In this document: in pieces, positions 34,131 through 43,671 of the stretch
How the letters are laid out: the number at the start of each line of letters is the position of its first letter
Position numbering within the stretch: position 1 is the stretch's first letter
Assembly (NCBI RefSeq): GCF_000179915.2
Contig: NC_014963.1
Coordinates: 4,650,001-4,714,000, forward strand
DNA from: Terriglobus saanensis SP1PR4
GTDB taxonomy: Bacteria > Acidobacteriota > Terriglobia > Terriglobales > Acidobacteriaceae
DNA: 64,000 bases
Direction: 5' to 3'
Notes under the pieces: generated by a model
What the model was told of the DNA's origin: nothing
Seen by the model: only the letters and a program-made list of their open reading frames with translations
Databases searched by the model: none
Translations under genes and position numbers: made by a program

Positions 34131-36773
34131 TCACTCCGCTCGAAGCGCGAGCATGGGTTCGACGCTGGCGGCACGACGGGCGGGTAGAAGACATCCGACC
34201 GTGCCCACTGCGAGCAGCACGCCGACCGCACCTGCAGTCAGCAGCGGATCGTACGGGCTTACCTCGAAGAGCAGGCTGGTGAGCAACCGGGACGAGCCGA
34301 ACGCCAGCGCAACTCCTGCGGCCGCGCCTATGATGACCGGCAGCAATCCGTCGCGGAGCACTAGCCGATACACGTTCGCGCGCTTCGCTCCCAGGGCCAG
34401 GCGCAAACCGATTTCGCGATAACGCTGCGTGACCGAGTACATCAGCACACCGTACACGCCCAGACCGGCGAGAAAGAGTGCGCATACTGCGAAGAGGAGC
34501 AAAAGGTCCATCTCGAAGCGCTGATTGGCCACCGAGTCTGCAACCATGCCGCCCAGAGCGCGCACAGTAGGAACCGGCACACCGGGGTCGACGCTCCAGA
34601 TGGTTTGCCGAAGCGTATCTTCCATCGCGGTGGGTTCCAGACGTGTTCGCACCACCAGCCCAGCCGTGGGCTCGCAACGGTACCAGTAGGGAACATAGAT
34701 CAACATGGGGTCAGGCTTCGCCAAGGAGATCGTCCGCGCATCCGCTACAATGCCCACAACGGTGAATGGCATCTCCGTCGGGTCCCCTCGGTTGAACTGC
34801 TGCCCGATAGGATCTTTTCCAGGCCATAAGGTTCTGGCCGTCTTTTCCGATACCAGAGCCAGATTCCTGCCCCAGTCCTTCTGGTTGAAGATCTCTCCCC
34901 TCGTAACTGGCAGATGGATGGATGCGAAGTATTCGGGGCTGACCGAGCGAAAACTCTCAAGCGGCAGTTGCGTTATGGGGCGATGGTCCCCAGTCACCCG
35001 CGCGAAGTCTCCCCAACTGTCGCCCGTCAACGGAAGGACGCTTGCGATCGCGGCATGTTCAACGCCTGGCAACTGCGCCATGCGACCGAGAACTTCCCGG
35101 TAAAATGCCGCGCGGTGGCTGCTGTCGCGATAAGACTCCGTGGGTAAGTCAACTGTGGCGGTTATGGTTCGCTCGGTGGTAAAACCACGGTCTACCTTCA
35201 TCAGCTTGACGAGGCTCGCGGTCAATAACCCTGTCATCAAGACTAGAGCAACGCTCACCGCCGCTTCGACTCCTACGAGAACAAGCCGCGCTCTGCGACT
35301 TCGAGGCGATTCGCTGCTCAATCGCGAATCGCTTTGAAGGGCTTCCTGAGGCGATGTACGAGAGACCATGAACGCAGGCGCTGCCCCTGCCGCAAGCGTT
35401 GAGAGCATCGCTAAGAACAACGCACATCCCGCGCCAGTCCAGTCCAAATGCAGAGGTCCGCGAAAATCAAGTGCCGCAGGCAGATACCGCTGCATGACCG
35501 GAATGATGGCCGCTGCCAGAAGAACGCCCAAACCACCTCCCAGCACGGCCAGCAAAGTGATCTCACGAATCGCCATGCGCATCATTTCGGCGCGGCCCGC
35601 ACCGAGCGCGGCTGCAATGGCAATCTGCTTCTTGTTCCCGATGGCGCGTGAGAGCAAGAGGTTCGCAACGTTGACACAACCCACCAGAAGCAAGCCCGCC
35701 ACGGCCACAAGAAGAATGATGAGAGGCTTCTGATTGTTCCCTACAAGCTTTTCCTGGAAGGGCGTGATGGTAGCAGAGAGCGTAGCTCTTTCATCGGAGC
35801 GTAGATTCGCAGAGATCCTTTGCTGCAGTGCATTCAGCTCGGCATTCGCTACGGGGATGGATACTCCAGTCTTCAATCGCGCCAGACCGAAGTAATTGAA
35901 GTCTCCTATCTCCTCGGCCAGCCGCTCCTTGGAGAACGCCAGAGGCAACAAGATACCGATGGGAAGATTGCGGTGGGCGCTTCCATTGCTCTCCACGATC
36001 TGTGGCATATGGAAGGACGGTGGCATGACGCCGATGACTTTGTAGGAAAATCCGTCCAGCAGGATCGGCTTACCCAGGATGGCGGGATCGCCGCCGAACT
36101 GCTCACGCCATGTATCGTAGGTGAGCACCGCGACGTATTCGCGCCCTATCTGCGCTTCCTCCACGGTGAAAACTCGTCCCTGGGACGGTTGCACTTGAAG
36201 CACCGAAAAGATTCCTGGCGTCGCTTGCAGCACTTCGGCCTGCATAGGTCGTCCACTCCTTCCGAGCGGCATGGTGAACTGCCTCATGAGCGCGATGGAA
36301 TCAAAACCACTGTTGTGCTGCTGCCAGAAGGTGAAGTGATTCGCGCTCACCGGCAAGTTCGGGTGGGGGAAACTCCACTCCGCAACCCTCTCTTCAATCG
36401 TGACAATCCGGTCCGCCTGCGCGAATGGTAGCGGACGCAGCATCACATCGTAGACCAGCGTAAAGATTGCCGTGGTTGCGCCGATGCCGAGCGCGAGCGT
36501 CAACATTGTGACGAGGCTGAACGCCGGAGATCTCCGTAGTTGCCGCATAGCATAGCGAGCATCCTGTAAGAGACGCTCGAAAGTCGCCGAGCCCCACGCT
36601 TCGTGGGTTTGCTCACGGATGAGCGTCACGTTCCCAAAGGCGCGGCGCGCGGCATAGCGGGCTTCTTCCGCGGATAGACCGCTTTCGCGCTGCTCTTCTT
36701 CTTCCAGTTCGAGATCACATTGCAGTTCCCGCTGAAGGTCCGCATCGCGCTTCCGAATCCGCCACAATTTCAT
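34131..36773 (-). CDS. ADOP-family ABC-type permease (module 1)
   Basis: An about 880-residue acidobacterial duplicated orphan permease: a short cytoplasmic prefix (MKLWRIRKRDADLQREL...), a transmembrane helix (SLVTMLTLALGIGATTAIF), a MacB periplasmic domain (about 85-310), FtsX transmembrane domain (AIGNKKQIAIAAALGAGRAEMMRMAI), then a second MacB_PCD/FtsX unit ending in RYREIGLRLALGAKRANVYRLVLRDGLLPVIIGAA...LLPARRAASVEPMLALRAE. No ATP-binding partner is encoded nearby, hence orphan. The ATG at 36771-36773 lies one base after the padR stop codon, so translation is coupled. Substrate unknown. Confidence 0.9.
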   Translation of the reverse strand: MKLWRIRKRDADLQRELQCDLELEEEEQRESGLSAEEARYAARRAFGNVTLIREQTHEAWGSATFERLLQDARYAMRQLRRSPAFSLVTMLTLALGIGATTAIFTLVYDVMLRPLPFAQADRIVTIEERVAEWSFPHPNLPVSANHFTFWQQHNSGFDSIALMRQFTMPLGRSGRPMQAEVLQATPGIFSVLQVQPSQGRVFTVEEAQIGREYVAVLTYDTWREQFGGDPAILGKPILLDGFSYKVIGVMPPSFHMPQIVESNGSAHRNLPIGILLPLAFSKERLAEEIGDFNYFGLARLKTGVSIPVANAELNALQQRISANLRSDERATLSATITPFQEKLVGNNQKPLIILLVAVAGLLLVGCVNVANLLLSRAIGNKKQIAIAAALGAGRAEMMRMAIREITLLAVLGGGLGVLLAAAIIPVMQRYLPAALDFRGPLHLDWTGAGCALFLAMLSTLAAGAAPAFMVSRTSPQEALQSDSRLSSESPRSRRARLVLVGVEAAVSVALVLMTGLLTASLVKLMKVDRGFTTERTITATVDLPTESYRDSSHRAAFYREVLGRMAQLPGVEHAAIASVLPLTGDSWGDFARVTGDHRPITQLPLESFRSVSPEYFASIHLPVTRGEIFNQKDWGRNLALVSEKTARTLWPGKDPIGQQFNRGDPTEMPFTVVGIVADARTISLAKPDPMLIYVPYWYRCEPTAGLVVRTRLEPTAMEDTLRQTIWSVDPGVPVPTVRALGGMVADSVANQRFEMDLLLLFAVCALFLAGLGVYGVLMYSVTQRYREIGLRLALGAKRANVYRLVLRDGLLPVIIGAAAGVALAFGSSRLLTSLLFEVSPYDPLLTAGAVGVLLAVGTVGCLLPARRAASVEPMLALRAE

Positions 36774-36774
36774 C

Positions 36775-37131
36775 TCAGGCCTCCTCGGCTGCAGGCCACA
36801 TGACGCGCGCAACCGCTTCCGACATCTGCTTCCACTGCGACTCTTCGACCGCCAGTTGCTTTTTGCCTTTGTCCGTCAATCGGTAGTATTTGAACTCGCG
36901 ATTTCGGTCCGGTGCGGTCTCCCATTTGGCGCTGACCCAACCTCTCTCCTCCAGACGATGCAGTGCGGGATAGAGCGAGCCGTGCTGCATCTGCAGGAAG
37001 TCCTGGGTGGTGTGCTGAATATGCTTGCCGATCTGGTGACCATGCGCGGCTCCATGCAATAGAGTCCGCAGAATCAGCATGTCCAGGGTGCCCTGGAGCA
37101 GATTTGCTCGTTGCTGTATTTGTTTCGCCAT
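36775..37131 (-). CDS. PadR-family transcriptional regulator (module 1)
   Basis: A 118-residue PadR winged-helix protein: LLQGTLDMLILRTLLHGAAHGHQIG, then HGSLYPALHRLEERGWVSAKW, the DNA-recognition helix and wing, and a short C-terminal helix. It precedes the ADOP permease with a one-base gap and probably represses the pair through the inverted repeat at 37140-37170, just upstream of its start. Confidence 0.92.
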   Translation of the reverse strand: MAKQIQQRANLLQGTLDMLILRTLLHGAAHGHQIGKHIQHTTQDFLQMQHGSLYPALHRLEERGWVSAKWETAPDRNREFKYYRLTDKGKKQLAVEESQWKQMSEAVARVMWPAAEEA

Positions 37132-37139
37132 GGAGGACG

Positions 37140-37170
37140 GTCTACCCTCGCTATGGCCATGAGGGTAGAC
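37140..37170. promoter_or_regulatory. Probable PadR operator of module 1
   Basis: Perfect inverted repeat GTCTACCCTC-N11-GAGGGTAGAC, nine bases upstream of the padR start codon. Size and place fit a PadR dimer site controlling its own operon. Confidence 0.6.
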
Positions 37171-37248
37171 ATTCGACTATCAGCTGTCAAGAACTTTAAA
37201 ATGATTTTGGATCGCAAATTTTAATGCTTGTTAATTGTCCGGCGCTAA

Positions 37249-37731
37249 AATACCCCGTGTTCGACGATCTCCTGGAACAATCGCGAAGGCAGGCCGAACG
37301 GGCTCGGCATTCTTTTATCAGGTGATTCCATCGCTGTTCTTCCATTTCTGGACCTTACAGACAAGATGAGCGAAGAACCTTTCGCGGATGGAATGACCGA
37401 AGAGCTGATCGATAAGTTGAGCGGCGTTCCTGGCCTCAAAGTGCCAGGCGCAACATCGTCTTTCTACTTCAAAGGAAAGCGGATTGCCATCGCCGATATC
37501 GCTAAGACGTTGGGCGTCAGCTATGTTCCCGATGGAAGCGTGCGTAAGTCAGGACTTATGCTGCGGGTCGTTGCGCGTCTTATCCGTGCGGACAATGGCT
37601 ACGTTGTCTGGTCTGAAACCTATGATCGGCCCTTCCAGGACAAGATCTGGGTTCAAGACGACATCGCCAGCGAGGTTACAAAAGCCCTGCGTCGAGGAGT
37701 GGTGGGATCGCGGTCGGAACAGGGCAAATGA
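37249..37731 (+). pseudogene. Remnant of a TolB-like/adenylate-cyclase-type regulator
   Basis: The frame reads SIAVLPFLDLTDKMSEEPFADGMTEEL and on through SFYFKGKRIAIADIAKTLGVSYVPDGSVRKSG and ARLIRADNGYVVWSETYDR (pieces quoted), the TolB-like segment that usually lies in the middle or C-terminal part of CadC-like or cyclase proteins. The frame is open from 37249 but has no start codon before the ATG at 37366, which would cut the first strand, and no DNA-binding domain or membrane helix precedes it. It ends early with RRGVVGSRSEQGK. I read it as a decayed or recombined fragment. Confidence 0.6.
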
Positions 37732-37735
37732 AGTA

Positions 37736-38143
37736 TTAGTGCTGCCAGCTCTTGTAAACAAATTCGAGACTGTATCCATCCGGGTCGAAGACGTTGGCGG
37801 CGTAGTAGCGGGGATCGTAGTAGAGCCGGGCGCTCGGTGCGCCGTTGTCCGTGGCACCTGCGGCAATGGCGGCAGCATAGGCTGCATCCACTTCGGATGG
37901 GCCGTTGGCTACAAAACCGACGTGCGCTGCGCGACTATCCACCACACCGGCCGCACCAGCGGGCCGAAGCCAGAAGAAGATGCGCCCGTTTGCGCCGAAG
38001 CCTTTCAGATCGGGGTGTCCAGGCGGCCCGTTCTTTCCGTCATAATCCACGCGTTTGGTGATGCCGAGCGGAGAGAGCACGGCGGTGTAGAACGCAATCG
38101 AGCGCTCAAGGTCACTCACCGTAAGAAAAACGTGATCCAGCAT
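37736..38143 (-). CDS. Glyoxalase/VOC-fold protein
   Basis: About 135 residues with the vicinal oxygen chelate pattern: MLDHVFLTVSDLERSIAFYTAVL at the start with the metal-ligand His, AAHVGFVA in the middle and the C-terminal FDPDGYSLEFVY with the conserved Glu. The ATG at 38141-38143 has GGAG eight bases upstream; an upstream extension of 13 residues lacks one. Likely a metal-dependent lyase or dioxygenase; substrate unknown. Confidence 0.87.
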   Translation of the reverse strand: MLDHVFLTVSDLERSIAFYTAVLSPLGITKRVDYDGKNGPPGHPDLKGFGANGRIFFWLRPAGAAGVVDSRAAHVGFVANGPSEVDAAYAAAIAAGATDNGAPSARLYYDPRYYAANVFDPDGYSLEFVYKSWQH

Positions 38144-38206
38144 GCTTGCTTCTCCGTTCCAGTCGTTAGATGTAACGTCCAACGACTTCGACCCGGAAGC
38201 GACGAT

Positions 38207-40912
38207 CTATTCCGGACCGACGACAAGCTTCATTGCATTTGTGTGCATTAGGCTGCCGCTTATGCCTGTGACCTGAATCGTGTACGTCCCCGGTGGGGTG
38301 TAACCGGGCAACTTGCCGCTGCAGCCGTTCAACGTAGCGAGGGCTGCAAATGCGACGAAGACCACGGCCAGAAGGCGAGGAAGTTTTCGCTTTCTGGAGG
38401 AGACACATGCTGCGGCAAATAGAAACGCAAGAAGCGGTGCGCTGGGATCTTTTTGCGTCTCGCTCTTATAACCCTTCACGTCCGAGGTCTCCAGATCCAC
38501 CACGACTGAGCCGGTACCGTTTGCTGCCAGAGTGACGTCGCTCCCGTGATCGAAGTAGCAGACAGCATGCACGGGCAAATTGCCGCAGGAGAGCTGCACC
38601 GTTCCACTGAAGCTGTTTACCGAAGTCACGATGAAGTTCATCGAAGTATGATGCTCGGCAACGACATTCAAAGTAAGCGGCGAGGTCAGCGTGAAGTCAG
38701 GCTTGACGATTACGCTGACGACCTGCGTGAGAGAGACCGTACTCGAAGCAAAGACAGCGGTTGGCAAATACGTGGCGGTAATAATGTGGCTGCCCAGGGA
38801 GAGACTGGACGTCGTAAAAGCGGCATGGCTCGAAGCTCCGCTGGGAGCGAGCGTCTCCGTGGCGAGGGTAGTCGCGCCTTCGGAGAAGACCACAGAACCA
38901 ACAGGTGGCGTGACGGGTCCATCCTTGATCGCCGCAACGTCGGCGGTAAAGGTGATGGCGGCTCCGGCCGCCGCGGGATTTGCCGAACTCTTCAGAGAAA
39001 TGGTCGAGGGAAAGCCGAGCAGGACTTCTTCGACAAGAGAGACTCTGGATGGTCCATGAAGGCTGTCCCCGGCGAATGCGGCGCTTACCGTATGCGAGCC
39101 GATGGAAAGGGAGGTTGCGGTGTAAGTACTGATTCCGTTGGCGTCCGGCGTAAGTGTGGCTACCTGCTTTGCATCGATCGCCAATGTAACCGGTGAAGGT
39201 ATGCTTCCATCGACGGAAGCGGAGGTTATCGTGAAAGTGACGGGGCTGCCAAGGACAATGGTCGCCGACGGAGATGCAGTGATCCGAAGCGATGTCTGGT
39301 AAGTGAAAACGGAGTATTCGACGTACACAGAGATACCGGGCGCGAATCCCGCCTGTCCGTCATAGCGGACATAAACCCTGTGAATACCGGGTGTGGTTGT
39401 GGGAATCGTCCAACTGGCCTGACCACCGTTGAGCGTGGCCTCACCAAGCACCGTCGGTCCATCCTGAAAGAAAGTCACGGTACCTGTGGGAGTACCAAGC
39501 GCTGAGGTCAGTTTGGCCGTGAGAGTAACGGGTGTACCAGCGCCGACCACGCTTGACGAAGGCGTGACGACAATCGACGTAGACGGAACTTCTGCTAAAC
39601 CGGCCGCTTCATAGGCACCCATATCCACTATGGGGTGCCCCTTCCCGGTGCTGTCCTGTGGGCGGGGCGTGCCATCGATGTCGACCGCAGGAATCCCGTC
39701 GGCGCTATCGGTGCCTGCATCAATAGCTGGAGAAGTATGGAGAAGATGAAAGTCGGCAAGGGCAGCCGCGCGGAACTGCGGGTCTACGTTCAGATTGCCG
39801 TACCGAGTGAGATCGAGCGCGCAGGGATCTGCTGCGGCCGTCACAGGCCCCTGACCGTTATAGATAAGGTTGTGATCCCAAATCTCCGGAAGGACGGAAG
39901 TCATAGAGACATTACAACCAATCGCAGGAATAGGAGAAGTCCCAACGATGATATTGTTCACAATCGTCTCAGTACCCAAACTCCTGATGGATATCTCAGT
40001 AAACGGTTCTACTAAACCAAATGAGCCACTTTGGATAGAGTTTCCGTAGACGGTGTTATTGACGAAGACAACTTCTTTCGATCCAGAATCGACAAAGCCG
40101 GTCCCATGGTTTCCGGAAATAACATTACCCGAGACAGTGTAGGAACCGGATACCACAGCCGAGATCCCGTTCGCCTGATTGTTTTGGATCACGTTACGCT
40201 CGATCGTAACGGCCGCCGAAAGAACGCCCGTTATTCCAGAGGCAGCATTGTCTGAAATTGTGTTGTTGCGAATGGACGTAGGTCCATCGAAAGGGTACGG
40301 CGCTCCATGGGCGTCCCGGAGCGGACTTGCGCCGAATAGATAAATGCCGTGTCCAAAGCTTCTACAATCGATACCAGAAGTGCGGGTTGCTGCGTTTCGC
40401 AAAATGCTGTTGCTGTCGACGGTCACTTGCCCAGACCAAACGTAAACGCCGCAGGTCTCATTATCTGTGATCTTATTGGCTGAAATCACGGAAGGCGCAA
40501 AGGCCATTACAGCCCCGCCGGTGTTCAGGCCGACAACGATGTTCTGTCCCATGAACGTGACGCTCTGCGCGTAGAGACCATTCCGAATGGTGAAGCCGCG
40601 CAGCGTCGCAAGATGGTTGGGATCGACAGACCCGATGTACACCAAGGGTATGGTTCCTCCGCCATCGAGGATGGTTGTGTCTACCCCGTCTGTACTTGCG
40701 AGAGTGATCCCTTTGCCGTTGAAGTTTACCGTCTCGTGATAGGTGCCGGGCGCTACAAGGACCGTGTCACCATTGTTTGCGGCATCCATTGCAGCCTGAA
40801 TCGTAGGCTTGTCCGCTGGCACGTGGATCGTATTTTGAGCGGAAAGGAGAATGCAGGAACAGAGCCCTACTAAAATTCCAAAGAATAGATAAAGCCTGAG
40901 GTGTTTCGGCAT
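38207..40912 (-). CDS. Large surface protein: right-handed beta-helix plus Ig-like domains
   Basis: A 901-residue exported protein. After a signal peptide come pectate-lyase-like beta-helix rungs (TIQAAMDAANNGDTVLVAPGTYHE, then many N-x-I-x-N/D-N repeats such as NNTISDNAASGI and RNVIQNNQANGI), three Ig-like domains of the Big_3 type (STSIVVTPSSSVVGAGTPVTLT and two more), and an all-beta segment with the FTLTSP...VVAEHHTS pattern. Near the C-terminus are two hydrophobic stretches separated by RKRKLPR and the cysteine in LNGCSGKLPGYTPPGTYTI, a pattern frequent in acidobacterial surface proteins. No catalytic site is evident; adhesion or polysaccharide binding is likely. Confidence 0.85.
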   Translation of the reverse strand: MPKHLRLYLFFGILVGLCSCILLSAQNTIHVPADKPTIQAAMDAANNGDTVLVAPGTYHETVNFNGKGITLASTDGVDTTILDGGGTIPLVYIGSVDPNHLATLRGFTIRNGLYAQSVTFMGQNIVVGLNTGGAVMAFAPSVISANKITDNETCGVYVWSGQVTVDSNSILRNAATRTSGIDCRSFGHGIYLFGASPLRDAHGAPYPFDGPTSIRNNTISDNAASGITGVLSAAVTIERNVIQNNQANGISAVVSGSYTVSGNVISGNHGTGFVDSGSKEVVFVNNTVYGNSIQSGSFGLVEPFTEISIRSLGTETIVNNIIVGTSPIPAIGCNVSMTSVLPEIWDHNLIYNGQGPVTAAADPCALDLTRYGNLNVDPQFRAAALADFHLLHTSPAIDAGTDSADGIPAVDIDGTPRPQDSTGKGHPIVDMGAYEAAGLAEVPSTSIVVTPSSSVVGAGTPVTLTAKLTSALGTPTGTVTFFQDGPTVLGEATLNGGQASWTIPTTTPGIHRVYVRYDGQAGFAPGISVYVEYSVFTYQTSLRITASPSATIVLGSPVTFTITSASVDGSIPSPVTLAIDAKQVATLTPDANGISTYTATSLSIGSHTVSAAFAGDSLHGPSRVSLVEEVLLGFPSTISLKSSANPAAAGAAITFTADVAAIKDGPVTPPVGSVVFSEGATTLATETLAPSGASSHAAFTTSSLSLGSHIITATYLPTAVFASSTVSLTQVVSVIVKPDFTLTSPLTLNVVAEHHTSMNFIVTSVNSFSGTVQLSCGNLPVHAVCYFDHGSDVTLAANGTGSVVVDLETSDVKGYKSETQKDPSAPLLAFLFAAACVSSRKRKLPRLLAVVFVAFAALATLNGCSGKLPGYTPPGTYTIQVTGISGSLMHTNAMKLVVGPE

Positions 40913-41189
40913 GGAGGTAGAAAAATCCTAGCATCGCTTCAGGGTGAGGCGATTCGGGATTACAACAGGAATAAGTACCCAGGACCGATATGGAACTCGA
41001 GAAAGGTATGACACCGTCCACCAAGCAAAATTGTTCACCACAGGTAACTGAAACCAGAGATCTTATCCCCCGACCACATAAATCGAGCACGGTACACCCG
41101 CCGTCAGGCATCACGCATCCTATTTCGCTGGCTGGAGTTTGTATGAAGTGGACACAGTCCAGTTCCGGTTAATCCGGCAGGAGAACGAT

Positions 41190-41570
41190 ATGAAACTCAC
41201 ACGACGTATCACCAGTTGGGTTTTAGGAAGTGCGATGCTGCTCGGCATAGCAGGCCCCATGGCGCTGCCGGTCTCCGCGCAGAATGGATACTACGACGGG
41301 GCGCGCAATCGCCATCCCTATAACGATCAGTATGACCGCCGCTACTACGATCAGCGTCAGAACCAGGGCGGCATTGGTCCCGGCAAAGGCGCATTGATCG
41401 GAGTTGCAGGTGGCGCTGCACTTGGCGCACTGTTTGGTGGAGGCCTTAAAGGCGCGCTGATCGGTGGCGGTGTTGGAGCCGGTGTCGGAGCGATTGCAGG
41501 CAAGGCGCACCAGGACAATCAGCGTCGTGACTATCGCGAGCGTTACGACCGCGATGGTCGGCCCTACTAG
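41190..41570 (+). CDS. Small secreted glycine-zipper protein
   Basis: 126 residues: signal peptide (MKLTRRITSWVLG...PVSA-QN), a Tyr/Arg/Asp-rich segment, and glycine-zipper helices (GKGALIGVAGGAALGALFGG, then GALIGGGVGAGVGAIAG), ending in a charged YRERYDRDGRPY tail. The ATG at 41190 has AGGAG nine bases upstream; the frame extends 5' without support. Similar in layout to the protein at 8141-8461. Probably in the outer membrane; function unknown. Confidence 0.8.
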   Translation: MKLTRRITSWVLGSAMLLGIAGPMALPVSAQNGYYDGARNRHPYNDQYDRRYYDQRQNQGGIGPGKGALIGVAGGAALGALFGGGLKGALIGGGVGAGVGAIAGKAHQDNQRRDYRERYDRDGRPY

Positions 41571-41620
41571 CCGTTAGTTCCCCCACATTTTCTACGGTAT
41601 CTGTAACAGGAGATAGAACG

Positions 41621-42001
41621 ATGAAGATCCTACAAGCAGTAGCAGGTTTAGCGTTGGCAGGTGCTTTGGTTACGGTTCCGGTGCATGCACAGGCTCCGGC
41701 CTCAGTCCCCGTGGCAACGCAGGACGCAGGTCGCGATGTCAGCAATAGCGATCTTGTGATGATGACTGTGCATGAAGCCTGGCTTGCCAGTGGTCGCAAC
41801 GAAGACCGCTTCTTCGATATGGTGAAACGTCTTGCCGAGATGAGCGCACAGAAGCGCGGTCTTGCTCTGTCGGAGACGGAAGCCGCAGGATCGAAGGCGG
41901 GCGACTGGATCAAGAAGCAGGCGCGCAAAGATCCCGACCAGCTTCTCTACGCTGTCGTCGACAGCGCGGTGAAACACACAGGGATGATGAAGAAGATGTA
42001 G
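41621..42001 (+). CDS. Small secreted protein, unknown
   Basis: 126 residues with a signal peptide (VTVPVHAQA) and a helical mature part (VMMTVHEAWLASGRNEDRFFDMVKRLAEMSAQKRGL). AGGAG lies ahead of the ATG. Ends with MMKKM. A GC-rich hairpin with TTTG follows near 42023-42044. Probably in one unit with the glycine-zipper gene 50 bases upstream. Not recognised. Confidence 0.72.
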   Translation: MKILQAVAGLALAGALVTVPVHAQAPASVPVATQDAGRDVSNSDLVMMTVHEAWLASGRNEDRFFDMVKRLAEMSAQKRGLALSETEAAGSKAGDWIKKQARKDPDQLLYAVVDSAVKHTGMMKKM

Positions 42002-42146
42002 CACTTCTCCGCTGGTTCTCATGGCCGTCCTCCGGGGCGGCCTTTGAACGATGGAAGTAAGCAGCTACGCGGGCCGTTCTAAAGCTGATAACTTGGGGTC
42101 GCACATGCGCCATCGTGCGATCTCGTTCTAAAGAAGAGTTGAGTCT

Positions 42147-43649
42147 ATGGCGAAGTATGTTTTGGCGCTGGACCAGGGAACTACCAGCTCGCGCGCAATC
42201 CTGTTCGATCACGACGGCACGATCGTAGGCACTGCTCAGCACGAGTTCAAGCAGATCTTTCCTACGGGTAAAAACGGCTGGGTGGAGCATGACGCCTTTG
42301 AAATTCTCACCTCGCAGATGTCCGCCGCCGTGGAAGTCATGGGCAAAACTGGCACGCGTCCACGCGATGTCGCCGCGCTTGGCATCACCAATCAGCGCGA
42401 GACCGTCGTCGTGTGGGACCGCGAAACGGGCAAGCCTATCTACAACGCCATCGTTTGGCAGGACCGCCGCACCGCGGATGTCTGCGCGCGTCTCGTGAGC
42501 GAAGGCGCGGAAGAGACGGTCCGCGCAAAGACCGGTCTGCGTCTCGATCCATACTTTTCCGGCACCAAGGTCGCATGGATTCTCGACAACGTGGATGGCG
42601 CACGCGCCAAGGCAGACGCGGGCAAGCTCGCCTTCGGCACCGTGGATAGCTGGCTCGTCTGGAACCTCACGAGCGGTGCACGCCATGTGACGGATCGTAC
42701 GAATGCGTCACGCACGTTGCTCTACAACATTGTGGAAGACAAGTGGGACGACGACCTGCTGACACTGCTCAATGTGCCGCGCAGCATAATGCCGGATGTG
42801 GTCTGGTCGAGCGAGAAGCTCGGTATGGTCACGACGACACTCGGTCTCGGCGAGATAGAAATCGCAGGCATCGCGGGCGATCAGCAGAGCGCGCTCTTTG
42901 GCCAGCTCTGCGTCGAACCCGGCAGCGCTAAGAACACCTACGGCACGGGCTGCTTCCTTCTCCAGCACATCGGCTACGACTTCAAGATCAGCGACCAGCG
43001 CCTGCTCACCACGCTCGCCTGCTCCGTCGATCGCAAACTGGAGTACGCGCTCGAAGGCTCGGTCTTCATCGGCGGCGCGGTGGTGCAGTGGCTACGTGAC
43101 CAGATGAAGTTCTTCGCGAAATCGAGTGATGTGGAAGCGATGGCTGCAACGGTGAAGAACTCCGGTGGAGTCGTCTTCATTCCCGCGTTCACAGGTCTCG
43201 GCGCGCCGCACTGGGACCCTTATGCCAGTGGAACCATCATCGGTCTGCAACGCGGCACAGAGCGAGGACATATTGCACGCGCCGCGGTGGAAAGCATCGC
43301 CCTGCAGGTTGCCGATGTGCAGCGTGCCATGAATAACGACACGCCGGTGCCACTGAAGACTCTGCGTGTGGATGGAGGCGCGGCTTCGAACGACATGCTG
43401 ATGCAGTTTCAGGCAGACATCCTTGGCGTGCGCGTGGAGCGCCCTGCCGTGGTAGAAACCACCGCGATGGGCGCAGCGTATCTTGCAGGAATTGCCACAG
43501 GTTTCTGGAGCGGTGTGGAAGAGATTCGCAAACACCAGGGGATCGGAAAGGCCTTTGAACCGAAGGCTGATCGCGCGGAGATGGATTTGCTGATTGCGCG
43601 ATGGCAGGAGGCTGTCAGCAGGTCGCTTGGTTGGAATGCACCACGATGA
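42147..43649 (+). CDS. glpK: Glycerol kinase
   Basis: Phosphorylates glycerol to glycerol 3-phosphate, an FGGY kinase. The 500 residues carry LDQGTTSSRAILFDHDG, the TNQRETVVVWDRETGKPIYNAIVWQDRR block, the GDQQSALFGQLC and KNTYGTGCFLLQ region, and DGGAASNDMLMQFQADIL. Length and order are normal. First gene of glpK-glpD-glpF; the next gene begins 22 bases after its stop. AGAAGAG precedes the ATG. Confidence 0.97.
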   Translation: MAKYVLALDQGTTSSRAILFDHDGTIVGTAQHEFKQIFPTGKNGWVEHDAFEILTSQMSAAVEVMGKTGTRPRDVAALGITNQRETVVVWDRETGKPIYNAIVWQDRRTADVCARLVSEGAEETVRAKTGLRLDPYFSGTKVAWILDNVDGARAKADAGKLAFGTVDSWLVWNLTSGARHVTDRTNASRTLLYNIVEDKWDDDLLTLLNVPRSIMPDVVWSSEKLGMVTTTLGLGEIEIAGIAGDQQSALFGQLCVEPGSAKNTYGTGCFLLQHIGYDFKISDQRLLTTLACSVDRKLEYALEGSVFIGGAVVQWLRDQMKFFAKSSDVEAMAATVKNSGGVVFIPAFTGLGAPHWDPYASGTIIGLQRGTERGHIARAAVESIALQVADVQRAMNNDTPVPLKTLRVDGGAASNDMLMQFQADILGVRVERPAVVETTAMGAAYLAGIATGFWSGVEEIRKHQGIGKAFEPKADRAEMDLLIARWQEAVSRSLGWNAPR

Positions 43650-43671
43650 TGGACTGGATTCAGGAGTGAAC

